A DNA stretch of 64,000 bases. Origin: Chitinophaga jiangningensis. Its GTDB lineage: Bacteria; Bacteroidota; Bacteroidia; Chitinophagales; Chitinophagaceae. This document shows, piece after piece, positions 26,236 to 34,992 of the stretch. The position numbers and the translations under genes were made by a program. The stretch's first letter is position 1. Each line of letters starts with the position of its first letter. The DNA lies in contig NZ_FRBL01000003.1 of the NCBI RefSeq assembly GCF_900142605.1, positions 372,001-436,000 of the forward strand, written 5' to 3'. The notes under the pieces were generated by a model, which was not told the DNA's origin, searched no databases, and saw only the letters and a program-made list of their open reading frames with translations.

Positions 26236-27123
26236 ATGAAATATCTTAAGTTACTGCGCCCCAAGCACTGGGCTAAAAATGCCTTCTTGTTTATACCGCT
26301 GTTTTTTGCCGGTGAACTCTTCAACCTCGGAAAGATTGCTGAACTGATTGTAGCATTCATCGCTTTTAGTCTCACCGCCAGCAGCATTTACATTATCAAC
26401 GACTACCAGGACATCGAAGCCGATAAAAAGCACCCGGTAAAATGCAAACGCCCGCTGGCCTCCGGTGAAGTGTCCAAAAGTGCCGCCCTGGTATTATTCA
26501 GTGTATGCGTACTCGTTGGCTTAGGCCTCGCTTACTATGTGCGGCCCAAATACGCCTTCGTCGTATCCATCTATTTCGCGCTCAATCTCCTGTATTCCTT
26601 CGGACTCAAGCACATTTCCATACTGGATATCATTATCCTGGCCATCGGATTTGTACTGCGGGTAAAAGCCGGCGGCATTGCCAGTGAAGTAGCGATGTCG
26701 GAATGGCTCATGATCATGGTATTCCTGCTGGCCTTATTTATGGCGATCGCCAAACGCAGAGATGATGTACTAATCAAACTCAGCTCCGGCCAGGAAATGC
26801 GCAAGGCTGCCAAAGGCTACAACCTCGATTTCATGAACGTAATGCTGGCGCTGGTTTCTGCGGTAATCATCGTGGCGTATCTGATGTATACGATGTCGCC
26901 CGAAACACAAGTCCGCTTCCAGACCTACCGCCTCTATTACACTTCCCTTTTTGTTATTGGGGGATTATTACGATATTTGCAAATAACCTACGTGGAGAAC
27001 AATACTGGTTCTCCCACCAAGATCCTATATAAAGACCGTTTTATTCAATTAACCATTTTCCTGTGGGTCCTGAGTTTTTATTTTTTAATTTATTTACCCA
27101 CTAACGTTACATTTTTTGAATAA
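26236..27123 (+). CDS. Decaprenyl-phosphate phosphoribosyltransferase-like UbiA family protein
   Basis: A 295-residue UbiA prenyltransferase-fold protein with about eight to nine helices. The opening MKYLKLLRPKHWAKNAFLF is characteristic of DPPR synthase, with active site NDYQDIEADKKHP (first Asp-rich motif) and AIAKRRDD (second). In mycobacteria the homologue (Rv3806c) moves phosphoribose from PRPP to decaprenyl phosphate. The start at 26236 matches the family N-terminus; the frame extends to 26167. The stop codon shares one base with the next start (TAATG). Confidence 0.88.
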   Translation: MKYLKLLRPKHWAKNAFLFIPLFFAGELFNLGKIAELIVAFIAFSLTASSIYIINDYQDIEADKKHPVKCKRPLASGEVSKSAALVLFSVCVLVGLGLAYYVRPKYAFVVSIYFALNLLYSFGLKHISILDIIILAIGFVLRVKAGGIASEVAMSEWLMIMVFLLALFMAIAKRRDDVLIKLSSGQEMRKAAKGYNLDFMNVMLALVSAVIIVAYLMYTMSPETQVRFQTYRLYYTSLFVIGGLLRYLQITYVENNTGSPTKILYKDRFIQLTIFLWVLSFYFLIYLPTNVTFFE

Positions 27124-28454
27124 TGCAAAAACGGTTAGCAAATTGGGGCAACTACCCCGCTATCGCCAGTGAAGAAACAACCTTTACGCAGGAAGATCAG
27201 CTGCGTACCTTTGTGAGCAATCACCAGGACTTGATTGCCCGCGGCAATGGCCGTTGTTATGGCGATGCCTCTCTGGGCAAGCATAGCATCTCCATGCTCC
27301 GGTACGATAAAATCCTGCAGTTTGACACCGAAAAAGGTATCCTCGAAACACAGTCCGGCGTTACGCTGGATCAGATCCTGGATATCATCGTACCCAAAGG
27401 ATGGTTTCTTCCTATTACCCCGGGAACCAAATTCATTACCGTTGGTGGCGCAGTAGCCTCCGACGTACACGGTAAAAACCACCATGTGGACGGCGCCTTC
27501 TCCAATCATATCATTGATATGGATGTAATCACCGGCGACGGCAACTCCATCACCTGCGCCCCCGGTCAAAACCCGGACCTGTTCTGGGCTACCTGTGGCG
27601 GCATGGGTCTAACGGGAGTGGTTACACGCGTGAAGTTCGATCTCAAAAAAATCGAAACTGCCTACATCAAACAAACACAGATAAAGGCCAAAAACCTGGA
27701 AGATGTAATCCGCCTGTTTGAGGAGTATAAACATTATACCTACTCCATGGCCTGGATCGACTGCCTCAAGACCGGTGATGCCTTTGGCCGCAGTATCCTC
27801 ATCGTAGGCGAACATGCCAAACCGGAGGAACTGAGTGCCAAACAAAAACAGGCCCCGCTCACGTTGCCGGCTAAACGTAAATTAACGGTGCCGTTTAACC
27901 TCCCTTCGTTTATTCTCAACACCCTGACTGTCAAAATATTTAACTGGCTGTACTACAACAAAAATCTCAAGCGTGAAATCAATAATGTAGTGCCGTATGA
28001 GCCTTTCTTTTATCCGTTAGATGCAATCCTTCACTGGAACCGTGGTTACGGAAAGGCAGGCTTTGTACAGTATCAGTTTGTACTCCCCCTGGAACATAAA
28101 GACGGGCTGGTGAAAATCCTGCAGCGGATCAGTGACAAAGGCTGGGGATCCTTCCTGGCAGTATTGAAAGTATTTGGTAACCAGGACAGCCTCATCTCCT
28201 TCCCGATGGAAGGCTATACGCTGGCGCTGGACTTCCCCGTAAGGAAAGGACTGTTCGAATTCCTGGATGAACTGGATGAAATTGTGCTGGAATATGGCGG
28301 TCGTTTGTACCTCTCCAAAGATGCACGTATGAAACAGGACGTGTTCTGGAAAAGCTACCCCAACGCCGAAAAATTTGCTGCCATTGTAAAGCAGTATAAC
28401 CACAACAACACCTTTACCTCTTTACAATCAGAGCGCCTGGCGCTGACCAAATAA
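27123..28454 (+). CDS. dprE1: DprE1-like FAD-dependent decaprenylphosphoryl-ribose 2-oxidase
   Basis: A 443-residue VAO-family flavoprotein. The FAD domain has ARGNGRCYGDAS and PITPGTKFITVGGAVASDVH followed by GKNHH, and GGMGLTGVVTRVKF. The GKNHH and the late RLYLSKDARM (the conserved lysine region) match mycobacterial DprE1. The enzyme oxidises the 2'-hydroxyl of polyprenyl-phospho-ribofuranose to the keto form. It overlaps the UbiA gene by one base and precedes the reductase by 31 bases. Confidence 0.88.
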   Translation: MQKRLANWGNYPAIASEETTFTQEDQLRTFVSNHQDLIARGNGRCYGDASLGKHSISMLRYDKILQFDTEKGILETQSGVTLDQILDIIVPKGWFLPITPGTKFITVGGAVASDVHGKNHHVDGAFSNHIIDMDVITGDGNSITCAPGQNPDLFWATCGGMGLTGVVTRVKFDLKKIETAYIKQTQIKAKNLEDVIRLFEEYKHYTYSMAWIDCLKTGDAFGRSILIVGEHAKPEELSAKQKQAPLTLPAKRKLTVPFNLPSFILNTLTVKIFNWLYYNKNLKREINNVVPYEPFFYPLDAILHWNRGYGKAGFVQYQFVLPLEHKDGLVKILQRISDKGWGSFLAVLKVFGNQDSLISFPMEGYTLALDFPVRKGLFEFLDELDEIVLEYGGRLYLSKDARMKQDVFWKSYPNAEKFAAIVKQYNHNNTFTSLQSERLALTK

Positions 28455-28485
28455 TTACCTGCTAACCAAACACCTTTGTACTCCC

Positions 28486-29217
28486 ATGCCATCTGTTTTG
28501 ATTCTGGGTGCGGGTTCCGATATGGCAATGGCCATAGCACGCGAATATGCCTCCAAACACTACGACATACAACTCGCTGGCCGTAGCGCCAATGCACTGA
28601 TTCCTTTACAGCAGGACCTGCAAATCCGGTACAATATCAAAGCCTCTGTGCACGACTTCGATGCCGGCGCTTTTGAGACACATGCCGCCTTCTTCGCCTC
28701 CCTGCCCACCGTACCGGATATCACCATCTGCGTATTCGGCTACCTCGGTGACCATGACAAAGCGCAGCACGACTGGTCCGAAGCGGCCCGTATCATCCAT
28801 ACCAATTACACCGGCGCCGTCAGCATCCTGAACGTGGTAGCGGAAGCATATGCCAAACGGGGCAGCGGCGTCATTGCCGGCATCAGCTCCGTAGCCGGAG
28901 AACGCGGCCGCATGAGTAATTATATTTATGGTAGCGCTAAAGCCGGCTTTACAGCATACCTCAGCGGACTGCGAAACCGGTTATTTCATGCAGGCGTTCA
29001 CGTTATATCTGTCCAACCGGGCTTTGTGAACACCCGTATGACCCAGCACCTGACCTTACCACCACTATTAACGGCACAACCGGAGGCTGTCGCCAAAGCA
29101 GTATATACAGGCATCAGCAAAAAGAAGAATGTCATCTATGTCAAATGGCATTGGAAGTACATTATGCTGATCATTAAAAATATTCCAGAAGGCATCTTTA
29201 AAAAGCTGAAACTGTGA
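28486..29217 (+). CDS. dprE2: DprE2-like SDR (keto-arabinofuranose reductase)
   Basis: A 243-residue short-chain dehydrogenase. The nucleotide site is LILGAGSDMAMAIAREYA, a variant of GxxxGxG found in DprE2, and the catalytic part is SSVAGERGRMSNYIYGSAK with Tyr and Lys. Together with DprE1 it completes epimerisation of the 2' carbon, giving polyprenyl-phospho-arabinofuranose, the only known donor for arabinofuranosyl transferases. It overlaps the HAD gene by four bases (GTGA). Confidence 0.87.
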   Translation: MPSVLILGAGSDMAMAIAREYASKHYDIQLAGRSANALIPLQQDLQIRYNIKASVHDFDAGAFETHAAFFASLPTVPDITICVFGYLGDHDKAQHDWSEAARIIHTNYTGAVSILNVVAEAYAKRGSGVIAGISSVAGERGRMSNYIYGSAKAGFTAYLSGLRNRLFHAGVHVISVQPGFVNTRMTQHLTLPPLLTAQPEAVAKAVYTGISKKKNVIYVKWHWKYIMLIIKNIPEGIFKKLKL

Positions 29218-29807
29218 CTATTGCATTTTTCGACTTCGACGGTACCATCACCACCAGGGATACACTCTGGCAGATCATCCGCTACCAGAAAGGCAGCGTA
29301 GCCATGTACACGGGCATTTTGCGCCTGTTGCCTGCCTTGCTGGCATTCAGGCTGAAACGCATTCCCGCCCAGGAAATGAAGGAAAGAGTGTTAGCACATT
29401 ACTTCGGAAATATGGAGGAAGCAGCCTTTCGCAAAGGCTGCGAGGACTTCTGCGCCATTGCATTACCGGGCATGCTGAGAGATAAGGCCCTGGCCACGAT
29501 CAAACAACACCAGGCAAACGGCAATATTGTGGTAGTGGTAACTGCATCTCCCCGATACTGGGTAGAACCCTGGTGCAAAACCCTGCAGATTCAATGTATA
29601 GGCTCAGAACTGGAAGTATACCAGGACCGGATTACCGGTAAAATCCAGGGCGCCAACTGCAATGGCGAAGAAAAAGTGAACCGGATCAGGAAGGAATTCA
29701 GGCTGGATAACTATCGCGCAATTTATGCCTATGGCGATAGTGCGGGCGATTTGCCAATGCTGGCACTGGCGGGTGATAAGGGGACCTTTAAGCCTTTCAG
29801 AAGCTAA
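29214..29807 (+). CDS. HAD-IB family phosphatase
   Basis: A 197-residue HAD phosphatase starting with GTG. Motif I is FFDFDGTITTRDT, motif II VVTASPRYW, motif III lysine near EEKVNRIRK, and motif IV YGDSAGDLPML. PSP-like HAD-IB proteins of this size occur beside UbiA-type phosphoribosyltransferases. The logical step for it is removal of the 5-phosphate from polyprenyl-phospho-phosphoribose; in mycobacteria a PAP2-type enzyme is used instead. The role is inferred from operon position. Confidence 0.82.
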   Translation: MTIAFFDFDGTITTRDTLWQIIRYQKGSVAMYTGILRLLPALLAFRLKRIPAQEMKERVLAHYFGNMEEAAFRKGCEDFCAIALPGMLRDKALATIKQHQANGNIVVVVTASPRYWVEPWCKTLQIQCIGSELEVYQDRITGKIQGANCNGEEKVNRIRKEFRLDNYRAIYAYGDSAGDLPMLALAGDKGTFKPFRS

Positions 29808-29875
29808 CAATACAGCCTCGCCGAAGGCGAGGCTGTATTGTTTTAATCAAAGGGCCGAAGGCCCTTTGATTAAAA
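29806..29875. terminator. Two tandem long hairpins after the pentofuranose operon
   Basis: First: 17-bp stem (AACAATACAGCCTCGCC, 29806-29822, complement 29826-29842) around GAA. Second: 16-bp stem (TTTTAATCAAAGGGCC, 29841-29856, complement 29860-29875) around GAA. They share the two bases TT. On the minus strand each loop reads C-TTCG-G, a stable tetraloop. The first overlaps the last codon and stop of the HAD gene. Confidence 0.8.
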
Positions 29876-29891
29876 CATAAACCAGGTATAA

Positions 29892-29930
29892 AAACAAGGA
29901 GTCCCACCATTACGGCGGGACTCCTTGTTT
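29892..29930 (-). terminator. Terminator after the desaturase gene
   Basis: A 14-bp stem (AAACAAGGAGTCCC, 29892-29905, complement 29917-29930) with an inner ACC/GGC part. On the minus strand it is followed by T-rich sequence. Confidence 0.75.
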
Positions 29931-29960
29931 ATTGAACAGATTGATTCCGGTGTAGTACGC

Positions 29961-30749
29961 TTAAGCTGCTTTGGTGCCTTTAGCGCCCTGCAGTTGTGCA
30001 GGAGAGATATACGCTGGTTTCAGTTTGATAACACCCACAAAGTTCATCAGTTTCATAACCTGATAGCTAGGATCAAACTCATACCATTTTTTAGCGAAGT
30101 TAGGGCTGTCTTTGAATTTGTGGTGGTTGTTCTGGAACAGCTCACCCAGCAGGATAATACCCCATGGAGAAGTGTTTTTAGATTTATCACCATTGTCAAA
30201 ATTGCTATAGCCATATTTGTGACCGCACCAGTTTACTACCGCTCCCTGTACAGGGCCCATCAGGAAATGGATAGGCAACAGGAAATACAGGTACCACATA
30301 CCAGCTGGAACAAATGCCACATAGAAACCTATGTAGGCAGCCATCCACAACAGGCGGGTAAAGTTGTTGTCCCCGAATTTATCCATGGCATCCCACTTTG
30401 GCAGCGGCTCCTGGAGGAATTTCGGATCTACATTGCTGGTATCAGTCAGAAAACCATTGTAAATTTTACGGGTGTGCACCATCATGGACCATACATCTTT
30501 AAAGAAGTGAGGTGAATGCGGGTCATGCTCGGTATCGCTGAATTCGTGGTGCATACGGTGCATTACACCATACGCTCTCGGAACCAGGTAAGATGAGCCC
30601 TGGAAGAACCAGGTGCAGAAATAGAAGACACGTTCCCAGAATTTACTGGTAGTATACATCTGGTGAGAAGCGTATCTGTGCAGGTAAAATGTGTGAAAGA
30701 ACAGTGAAGCGAACCAATGCACACAAAAGAATATCAGGATTGCTGTCAT
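29961..30749 (-). CDS. Acyl-CoA / fatty acid desaturase
   Basis: A 262-residue membrane-bound di-iron desaturase with about four helices. Histidine boxes: HRYASH at residues 25-30, HRMHHEF near 64, and QNNHHKF near 215. This is the short Bacteroidota form of the stearoyl-CoA delta-9 desaturase family; it introduces a cis double bond to keep the membrane fluid. Monocistronic, with a well-formed promoter at 30786-30815 and a terminator. Confidence 0.9.
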   Translation of the reverse strand: MTAILIFFCVHWFASLFFHTFYLHRYASHQMYTTSKFWERVFYFCTWFFQGSSYLVPRAYGVMHRMHHEFSDTEHDPHSPHFFKDVWSMMVHTRKIYNGFLTDTSNVDPKFLQEPLPKWDAMDKFGDNNFTRLLWMAAYIGFYVAFVPAGMWYLYFLLPIHFLMGPVQGAVVNWCGHKYGYSNFDNGDKSKNTSPWGIILLGELFQNNHHKFKDSPNFAKKWYEFDPSYQVMKLMNFVGVIKLKPAYISPAQLQGAKGTKAA

Positions 30750-30785
30750 TTTCCGGATTGAAATAATTTACAAAAATGTGAACGC

Positions 30786-30815
30786 CAAAGGTAGTCTAAA
30801 TACCTGTAACTCAAA
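30786..30815 (-). promoter_or_regulatory. Promoter of the desaturase gene
   Basis: On the minus strand TTTG (30815-30812) and TACCTTTG (30793-30786) are separated by 18 bases, a close match to the Bacteroidota -33/-7 consensus. It lies 37 bases before the start codon. Confidence 0.65.
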
Positions 30816-30856
30816 CGAAAATAACCGCAATAATTAAAATGAAATGTTAAAAATCT

Positions 30857-32506
30857 CTAGTCCAATCTTTTCCTGACCCTTCGTAACTCAAGGAGGTTCA
30901 ATCCATTGCTTTCCAGTCCGCGGATACCGGGCTGTACTAAATGAATTACCTCATCATAAAACAAAGGCACCACCGGGGCTTCCGAAACAATGATTTTGTC
31001 CATTTCCTGGTACAGCTGGTAGCGGATACTGTCATCCGTTTCACTGAGAGACTGCTCATACAGCTGATCAAAGCGGCGGTTGGCAAACCGGGTATAGTTG
31101 GGTGGCGCCGGGTTGCGACTGTAAAACATCGCCAGGTAGCTCTCCGCATCCGGATAATCGGCTATCCAGCTGCCCCTGAAAAACAGGGCCTGGGATTTAG
31201 CCGTTTGTTCCAGCAGCAGACTTTTCTGGATCACTTCCACCTGTATATGAATGCCTACTTCCTGTAGCTGGTTGGCCACGTAGTTGGCCAGGTCCGCGTA
31301 AATGGGGATCGACAACAGTTTGATCACAGGCATCCCCTCCCCGTTCGGGTAGCCTGCTTCGGCCAGCAGCTGCCGGGCTTTGGCGGGGTTATAAGGGTAG
31401 CCTTTTACTTTTATACTATCGAAAGATGGTAATCCAGCGGGTACAAAACCTGCATTGGCCGCCGTACCAATGCCATTACGCAGGTAAGTCATCATCTTCG
31501 TACGGTCGAACCCGTAGTTAATAGCCTGTCGTATTTTCTTAAGCCGTAACGGTGACGCCTGCACGATGTCGCGACTGCTGTCACATAAAATCCCCAGGTA
31601 TTCCGTATTCAGGTAGGCGTGTTTGTCCAGCTGCATCTTACCCTGCCACTCCGCCTTCAGGTTCCCCTGCCGGGTAAGCACCTCATCTTTAAAAGAAGCA
31701 TCTATGTCATTCATGAAATCCAGCTGTCCCTGCCGAAACAGTAAAAACTCCGTAGCCTTGCTTTCCAGGAAACTCACCTGTACCGCATCCAGGTACGGCA
31801 AAGGCTTACCCGCGCTGTCCTTTTCAAAATAATGCGGATTACGGTGCAGCACCAGTCCCTGCCCCTCATCCCAGAGGTAAAACCGGAAAGGTCCGGTGCC
31901 AACGGGGTGATTACGGAAGTCCTTTCCGTACCTTTCGATCGCCTCATGTGGCACTACACTGCAATACTGCATACTCAGGATGCCCAGTATCGGATGAAAC
32001 GGCTTGATCAGCCTGAGCTGAAAGGTGGAGTCGTTTAAGGCCACAAAACCACTGTCTACCGGTACCCGGTCATTAAATATCCAGGCGCCGGAGGAGGCCG
32101 TTGCCGGGTCCATAATGCGTTTAAGACTATATACCACATCGGCCGCTACCAGCTTTCTCCCTTTTCCATTTGGGAAGATGTCATGGTCGTGGAAGTAAAC
32201 ATCTGTACGTAAATGAAAGGTAAATACTTTGCGGTCGGCGGATTCCTCCCAGCTGCTGGCAAGCGATGGCCGGATGGCCAGCTGGCTGTCAATTTCTACG
32301 AGGGTATTGTATAACTGGTGTGTGGCCCAGATTACCGCCTGGTTACGCGCGAAGGCCGGGTCCAGGCTGGCTATACCTTCTACCTGATTATACCTGAAAA
32401 CCTGCTGATCCGTTTGCACGGCAGGGCCGCAGCCCCATAAGGCCGGTACTAAACAGATCAATAAAGCAGAAGCTCGTACAACCGACTGACAATAACAACT
32501 TTTCAT
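30857..32506 (-). CDS. ABC transporter substrate-binding lipoprotein (family 5, peptide/nickel type)
   Basis: A 549-residue extracytoplasmic binding protein. The N-terminal signal ends in ALWGC, a lipobox with Cys26. The SBP_bac_5 pattern is clear: SLASSWEESADRKVFTFHLR, VVYSLKRIMDPAT, NPHYFEKD, INYGFDRTKMM and ARQLLAEAGYPNGEGMP. It probably binds peptides or related compounds. No ABC permease or ATPase genes lie next to it, so its transporter must be elsewhere, or it acts with a different system. Confidence 0.9.
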   Translation of the reverse strand: MKSCYCQSVVRASALLICLVPALWGCGPAVQTDQQVFRYNQVEGIASLDPAFARNQAVIWATHQLYNTLVEIDSQLAIRPSLASSWEESADRKVFTFHLRTDVYFHDHDIFPNGKGRKLVAADVVYSLKRIMDPATASSGAWIFNDRVPVDSGFVALNDSTFQLRLIKPFHPILGILSMQYCSVVPHEAIERYGKDFRNHPVGTGPFRFYLWDEGQGLVLHRNPHYFEKDSAGKPLPYLDAVQVSFLESKATEFLLFRQGQLDFMNDIDASFKDEVLTRQGNLKAEWQGKMQLDKHAYLNTEYLGILCDSSRDIVQASPLRLKKIRQAINYGFDRTKMMTYLRNGIGTAANAGFVPAGLPSFDSIKVKGYPYNPAKARQLLAEAGYPNGEGMPVIKLLSIPIYADLANYVANQLQEVGIHIQVEVIQKSLLLEQTAKSQALFFRGSWIADYPDAESYLAMFYSRNPAPPNYTRFANRRFDQLYEQSLSETDDSIRYQLYQEMDKIIVSEAPVVPLFYDEVIHLVQPGIRGLESNGLNLLELRRVRKRLD

Positions 32507-32551
32507 TTGGCAGTAAATTAATATCTTTCCTGAAATAAACTACATCGAAAT

Positions 32552-34186
32552 ATGCGCGGCATTAAAATGCTTTGCCTGGCGTTGCTAGCTTCCGGCGCCA
32601 CTTTCGCCCAGGAAACATTTACAAAGGCGGATACCTTAAGAGGAAGCATCACCCCTCAGCGTGCCTGGTGGGACGTGGCAGCCTACGACCTGCACGTTAC
32701 CGTTAATCCGGACGACAGCACCATTACCGGCTTCAACACCATCACCTACGACATCCTGAAAAGTGATACCGTTATGCAGATAGACCTGCAGGAACCAATG
32801 GTAATAGACAGTGTACAACAGAACAAAAAATCGTTGACATTTGAAAGGACTGGCAATGCCTGGTTTATCCGCATGGCAGAACCTCAGGAAGCTAAGAAAT
32901 CAGCCCGCGTCACCGTGTACTTTCATGGCAAACCGCGCGCTGCCCGCAAAGCCCCCTGGGATGGTGGCCTGGTATGGAGCAAGGATAAACAGGGACGCCC
33001 CTGGATTGCCACTGCCAACCAGGGCCTGGGCGCCAGCGTATGGTGGCCTAACAAAGACCATCAGAGCGATGAACCCGAAAAAGTCAACATCGCCATTACG
33101 GTGCCTTCCGAACTGGTAGCCGTTTCCAACGGCCGCCTGAAGAAAACCGTCCCGAATGCAGACGGTACCACTACCTACAACTGGGCCGTTACCAACCCGA
33201 TTAATAATTACTGCGTATCCCTCAACATCGGTCATTACCAGGAAATCAAGGACCAGTATAAAGGTGAAGGCGGTAAACTCGACCTCAGCTACTGGGTACT
33301 GGACTACGACGTGGATACCGCCACCGCGCATTTCAAAGTAGTGAAGCCTATGCTGCAATGCTTTGAATACTGGTTTGGTAAATATCCGTTCTACCAGGAC
33401 AGCTATAAACTGGTGGAAGTACCCTTCCTCGGCATGGAGCACCAGAGCGCCGTGGCCTATGGCAACCAGTTTAAAATGGGCTACCTCGGTAAAGATTTGT
33501 CAGCCACCGGCTGGGGACTGAAGTGGGATTTCATCGTGATCCACGAATCCGGGCACGAATGGTTCGGGAATAATATCACTACCAAAGACCTGGCAGATAT
33601 GTGGGTACACGAAGCATTCACCAATTACTCCGAAACCCTCTTTACCACCTGCCTCTACGGTGTGAAAGCAGGAAATGAATACCTCCAGGGAAGCCGCCAC
33701 AATATTCAGAACGACGTGCCTATCATCCCGGCTTATGGTGTAAATGCAGAAGGCAGCGGTGATATGTATTATAAAGGTGCCAGTATGATCCACATGATAC
33801 GCCAGATCATGGGCAATGATGAAGCCTTCCGTCAGCTGCTGCGTGGCCTGAATAAAACCTTCTGGCACCAGACAGTAACCGGCAAACAGGTACAACAATA
33901 CATCAATCAGTTTGTAGGCATCAACCTCAATAAGATGTATGAGCAATACCTGACCACCACGCAGATCCCTACCCTGGAATACCGCATCATTGGCCAGCAG
34001 CTTCAATTCCGCTGGGCAGACGCAGTGAAGGATTTCAATATGCCGGTAAAAGTAAAGCTTAACGCAAGCGGCTATACGCTGATTTATCCGGGTACACTCT
34101 GGCATACAGCGGTGCTGACGCTGGATAAGAAATCAGACTTTGCTGTGGACAGCAACTTCTACGTAAATGTCCGCGAAGTAAAATAA
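32552..34186 (+). CDS. M1 family aminopeptidase, secreted
   Basis: A 544-residue zinc metallopeptidase with signal peptide MRGIKMLCLALLASGATFAQ. The N-terminal beta domain (YDLHVTVNPDDSTITGFNTI) precedes the catalytic domain with HESGHEW (H331, E332, H335) and the third ligand E354 in WVHEAFTNYSE, the HExxH-18-E spacing of M1. The exopeptidase motif GxMEN appears as LGMEHQSAVAYG, a frequent variation in Bacteroidota. It is short at the C-terminus, lacking the large helical domain of PepN, and ends with a small beta domain. Confidence 0.9.
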   Translation: MRGIKMLCLALLASGATFAQETFTKADTLRGSITPQRAWWDVAAYDLHVTVNPDDSTITGFNTITYDILKSDTVMQIDLQEPMVIDSVQQNKKSLTFERTGNAWFIRMAEPQEAKKSARVTVYFHGKPRAARKAPWDGGLVWSKDKQGRPWIATANQGLGASVWWPNKDHQSDEPEKVNIAITVPSELVAVSNGRLKKTVPNADGTTTYNWAVTNPINNYCVSLNIGHYQEIKDQYKGEGGKLDLSYWVLDYDVDTATAHFKVVKPMLQCFEYWFGKYPFYQDSYKLVEVPFLGMEHQSAVAYGNQFKMGYLGKDLSATGWGLKWDFIVIHESGHEWFGNNITTKDLADMWVHEAFTNYSETLFTTCLYGVKAGNEYLQGSRHNIQNDVPIIPAYGVNAEGSGDMYYKGASMIHMIRQIMGNDEAFRQLLRGLNKTFWHQTVTGKQVQQYINQFVGINLNKMYEQYLTTTQIPTLEYRIIGQQLQFRWADAVKDFNMPVKVKLNASGYTLIYPGTLWHTAVLTLDKKSDFAVDSNFYVNVREVK

Positions 34187-34225
34187 CACGGCATTGGCTT
34201 ACATTCGTAGTAGAAAACAATATCT

Positions 34226-34741
34226 ATGCGAATCATAAAACTATTATTCGTTATGGCATTCTTACAATTCTGGAGTCCGAGCGCGGATGCTCAGATAAAA
34301 ACGGGCGACAAGGTCCCCGTGTTTTCCTTACCCGACCAGGACGGCAAAACGTTTGACCTGGCTACGGTGGTGGGAAAGCAGCCGCTGGTAATTTACTTCT
34401 ATCCTAAGGATGAAACGAGCGTGTGTACAAAGGAAGCCTGTTCGTTCCGCGATTCCTACGAAGAGTTCAAAAAGCTGGGCGCCCTGGTCATCGGTATCAG
34501 CTCTGATAATGTGGCATCACATAAAAAATTTGCGCAGCATCATAATCTGCCGTTTACGTTGCTGAGCGATTCGGACCAGAAAGTGCGCAAGTTATTTGGA
34601 GTGCCTAAAACATTTGTGATTCCCGGCAGGGTTACCTATGTGGTGGACAAGCACGGGACAGTGGTGCATACCTTTAATTCCATGAAGGATGGGGAAAAGC
34701 ATGTGACGGAGTCGTTGCAGGCATTGCAGAAAGCACAATAA
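34226..34741 (+). CDS. Peroxiredoxin (BCP/PrxQ type), exported
   Basis: A 171-residue thioredoxin-fold protein with a signal peptide ending at SADAQ. The sequence DETSVCTKEACSF holds the peroxidatic Cys67 and, five residues on, the resolving Cys72, the arrangement of PrxQ/BCP. It reduces peroxides in the periplasm. The signal peptide is notable because most BCP proteins are cytoplasmic. It follows the M1 peptidase by 39 bases and may be co-transcribed. Confidence 0.9.
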   Translation: MRIIKLLFVMAFLQFWSPSADAQIKTGDKVPVFSLPDQDGKTFDLATVVGKQPLVIYFYPKDETSVCTKEACSFRDSYEEFKKLGALVIGISSDNVASHKKFAQHHNLPFTLLSDSDQKVRKLFGVPKTFVIPGRVTYVVDKHGTVVHTFNSMKDGEKHVTESLQALQKAQ

Positions 34742-34777
34742 TATTTACTTTCCTGTGCCTTCGGTGCTGGGATTTTT

Positions 34778-34810
34778 GGAATGGGCGGCCCGGGTTGGGC
34801 CGCCCATTCC
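34778..34810 (+). terminator. Terminator-like hairpin after the peroxiredoxin gene
   Basis: A 14-bp perfect stem (GGAATGGGCGGCCC, 34778-34791, complement 34797-34810) around GGGTT, with GTTTGAT following. The 180 bases beyond hold another weak hairpin and no gene. Confidence 0.7.
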
Positions 34811-34938
34811 GTTTGATACAGTTAGCGGCACTGTACCTTCCATTACTGGGAACGAGGCCTCGCTCCGAGTGTATCACATTAGGTGAGGGCGCCAGCCGGC
34901 CCGTTTTGCATTCTCCGGGACCGGAGGGGAATGCAAAA

Positions 34939-34966
34939 AAAGGCGATGGAAAAATCCACCGCCTTT
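34939..34966 (-). terminator. Terminator after pruA
   Basis: AAAGGCGATGGA (34939-34950) pairs with TCCACCGCCTTT (34955-34966), one mismatch, loop AAAA. On the minus strand it is followed by TTTT. Confidence 0.75.
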
Positions 34967-34992
34967 AAGTATAAATCATGAACATTTACAAA

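Noticed and set aside
30857..32506. Part of a complete oligopeptide ABC operon
   Set aside because: Both neighbours are unrelated genes on other transcripts; no permease or ATPase is present.
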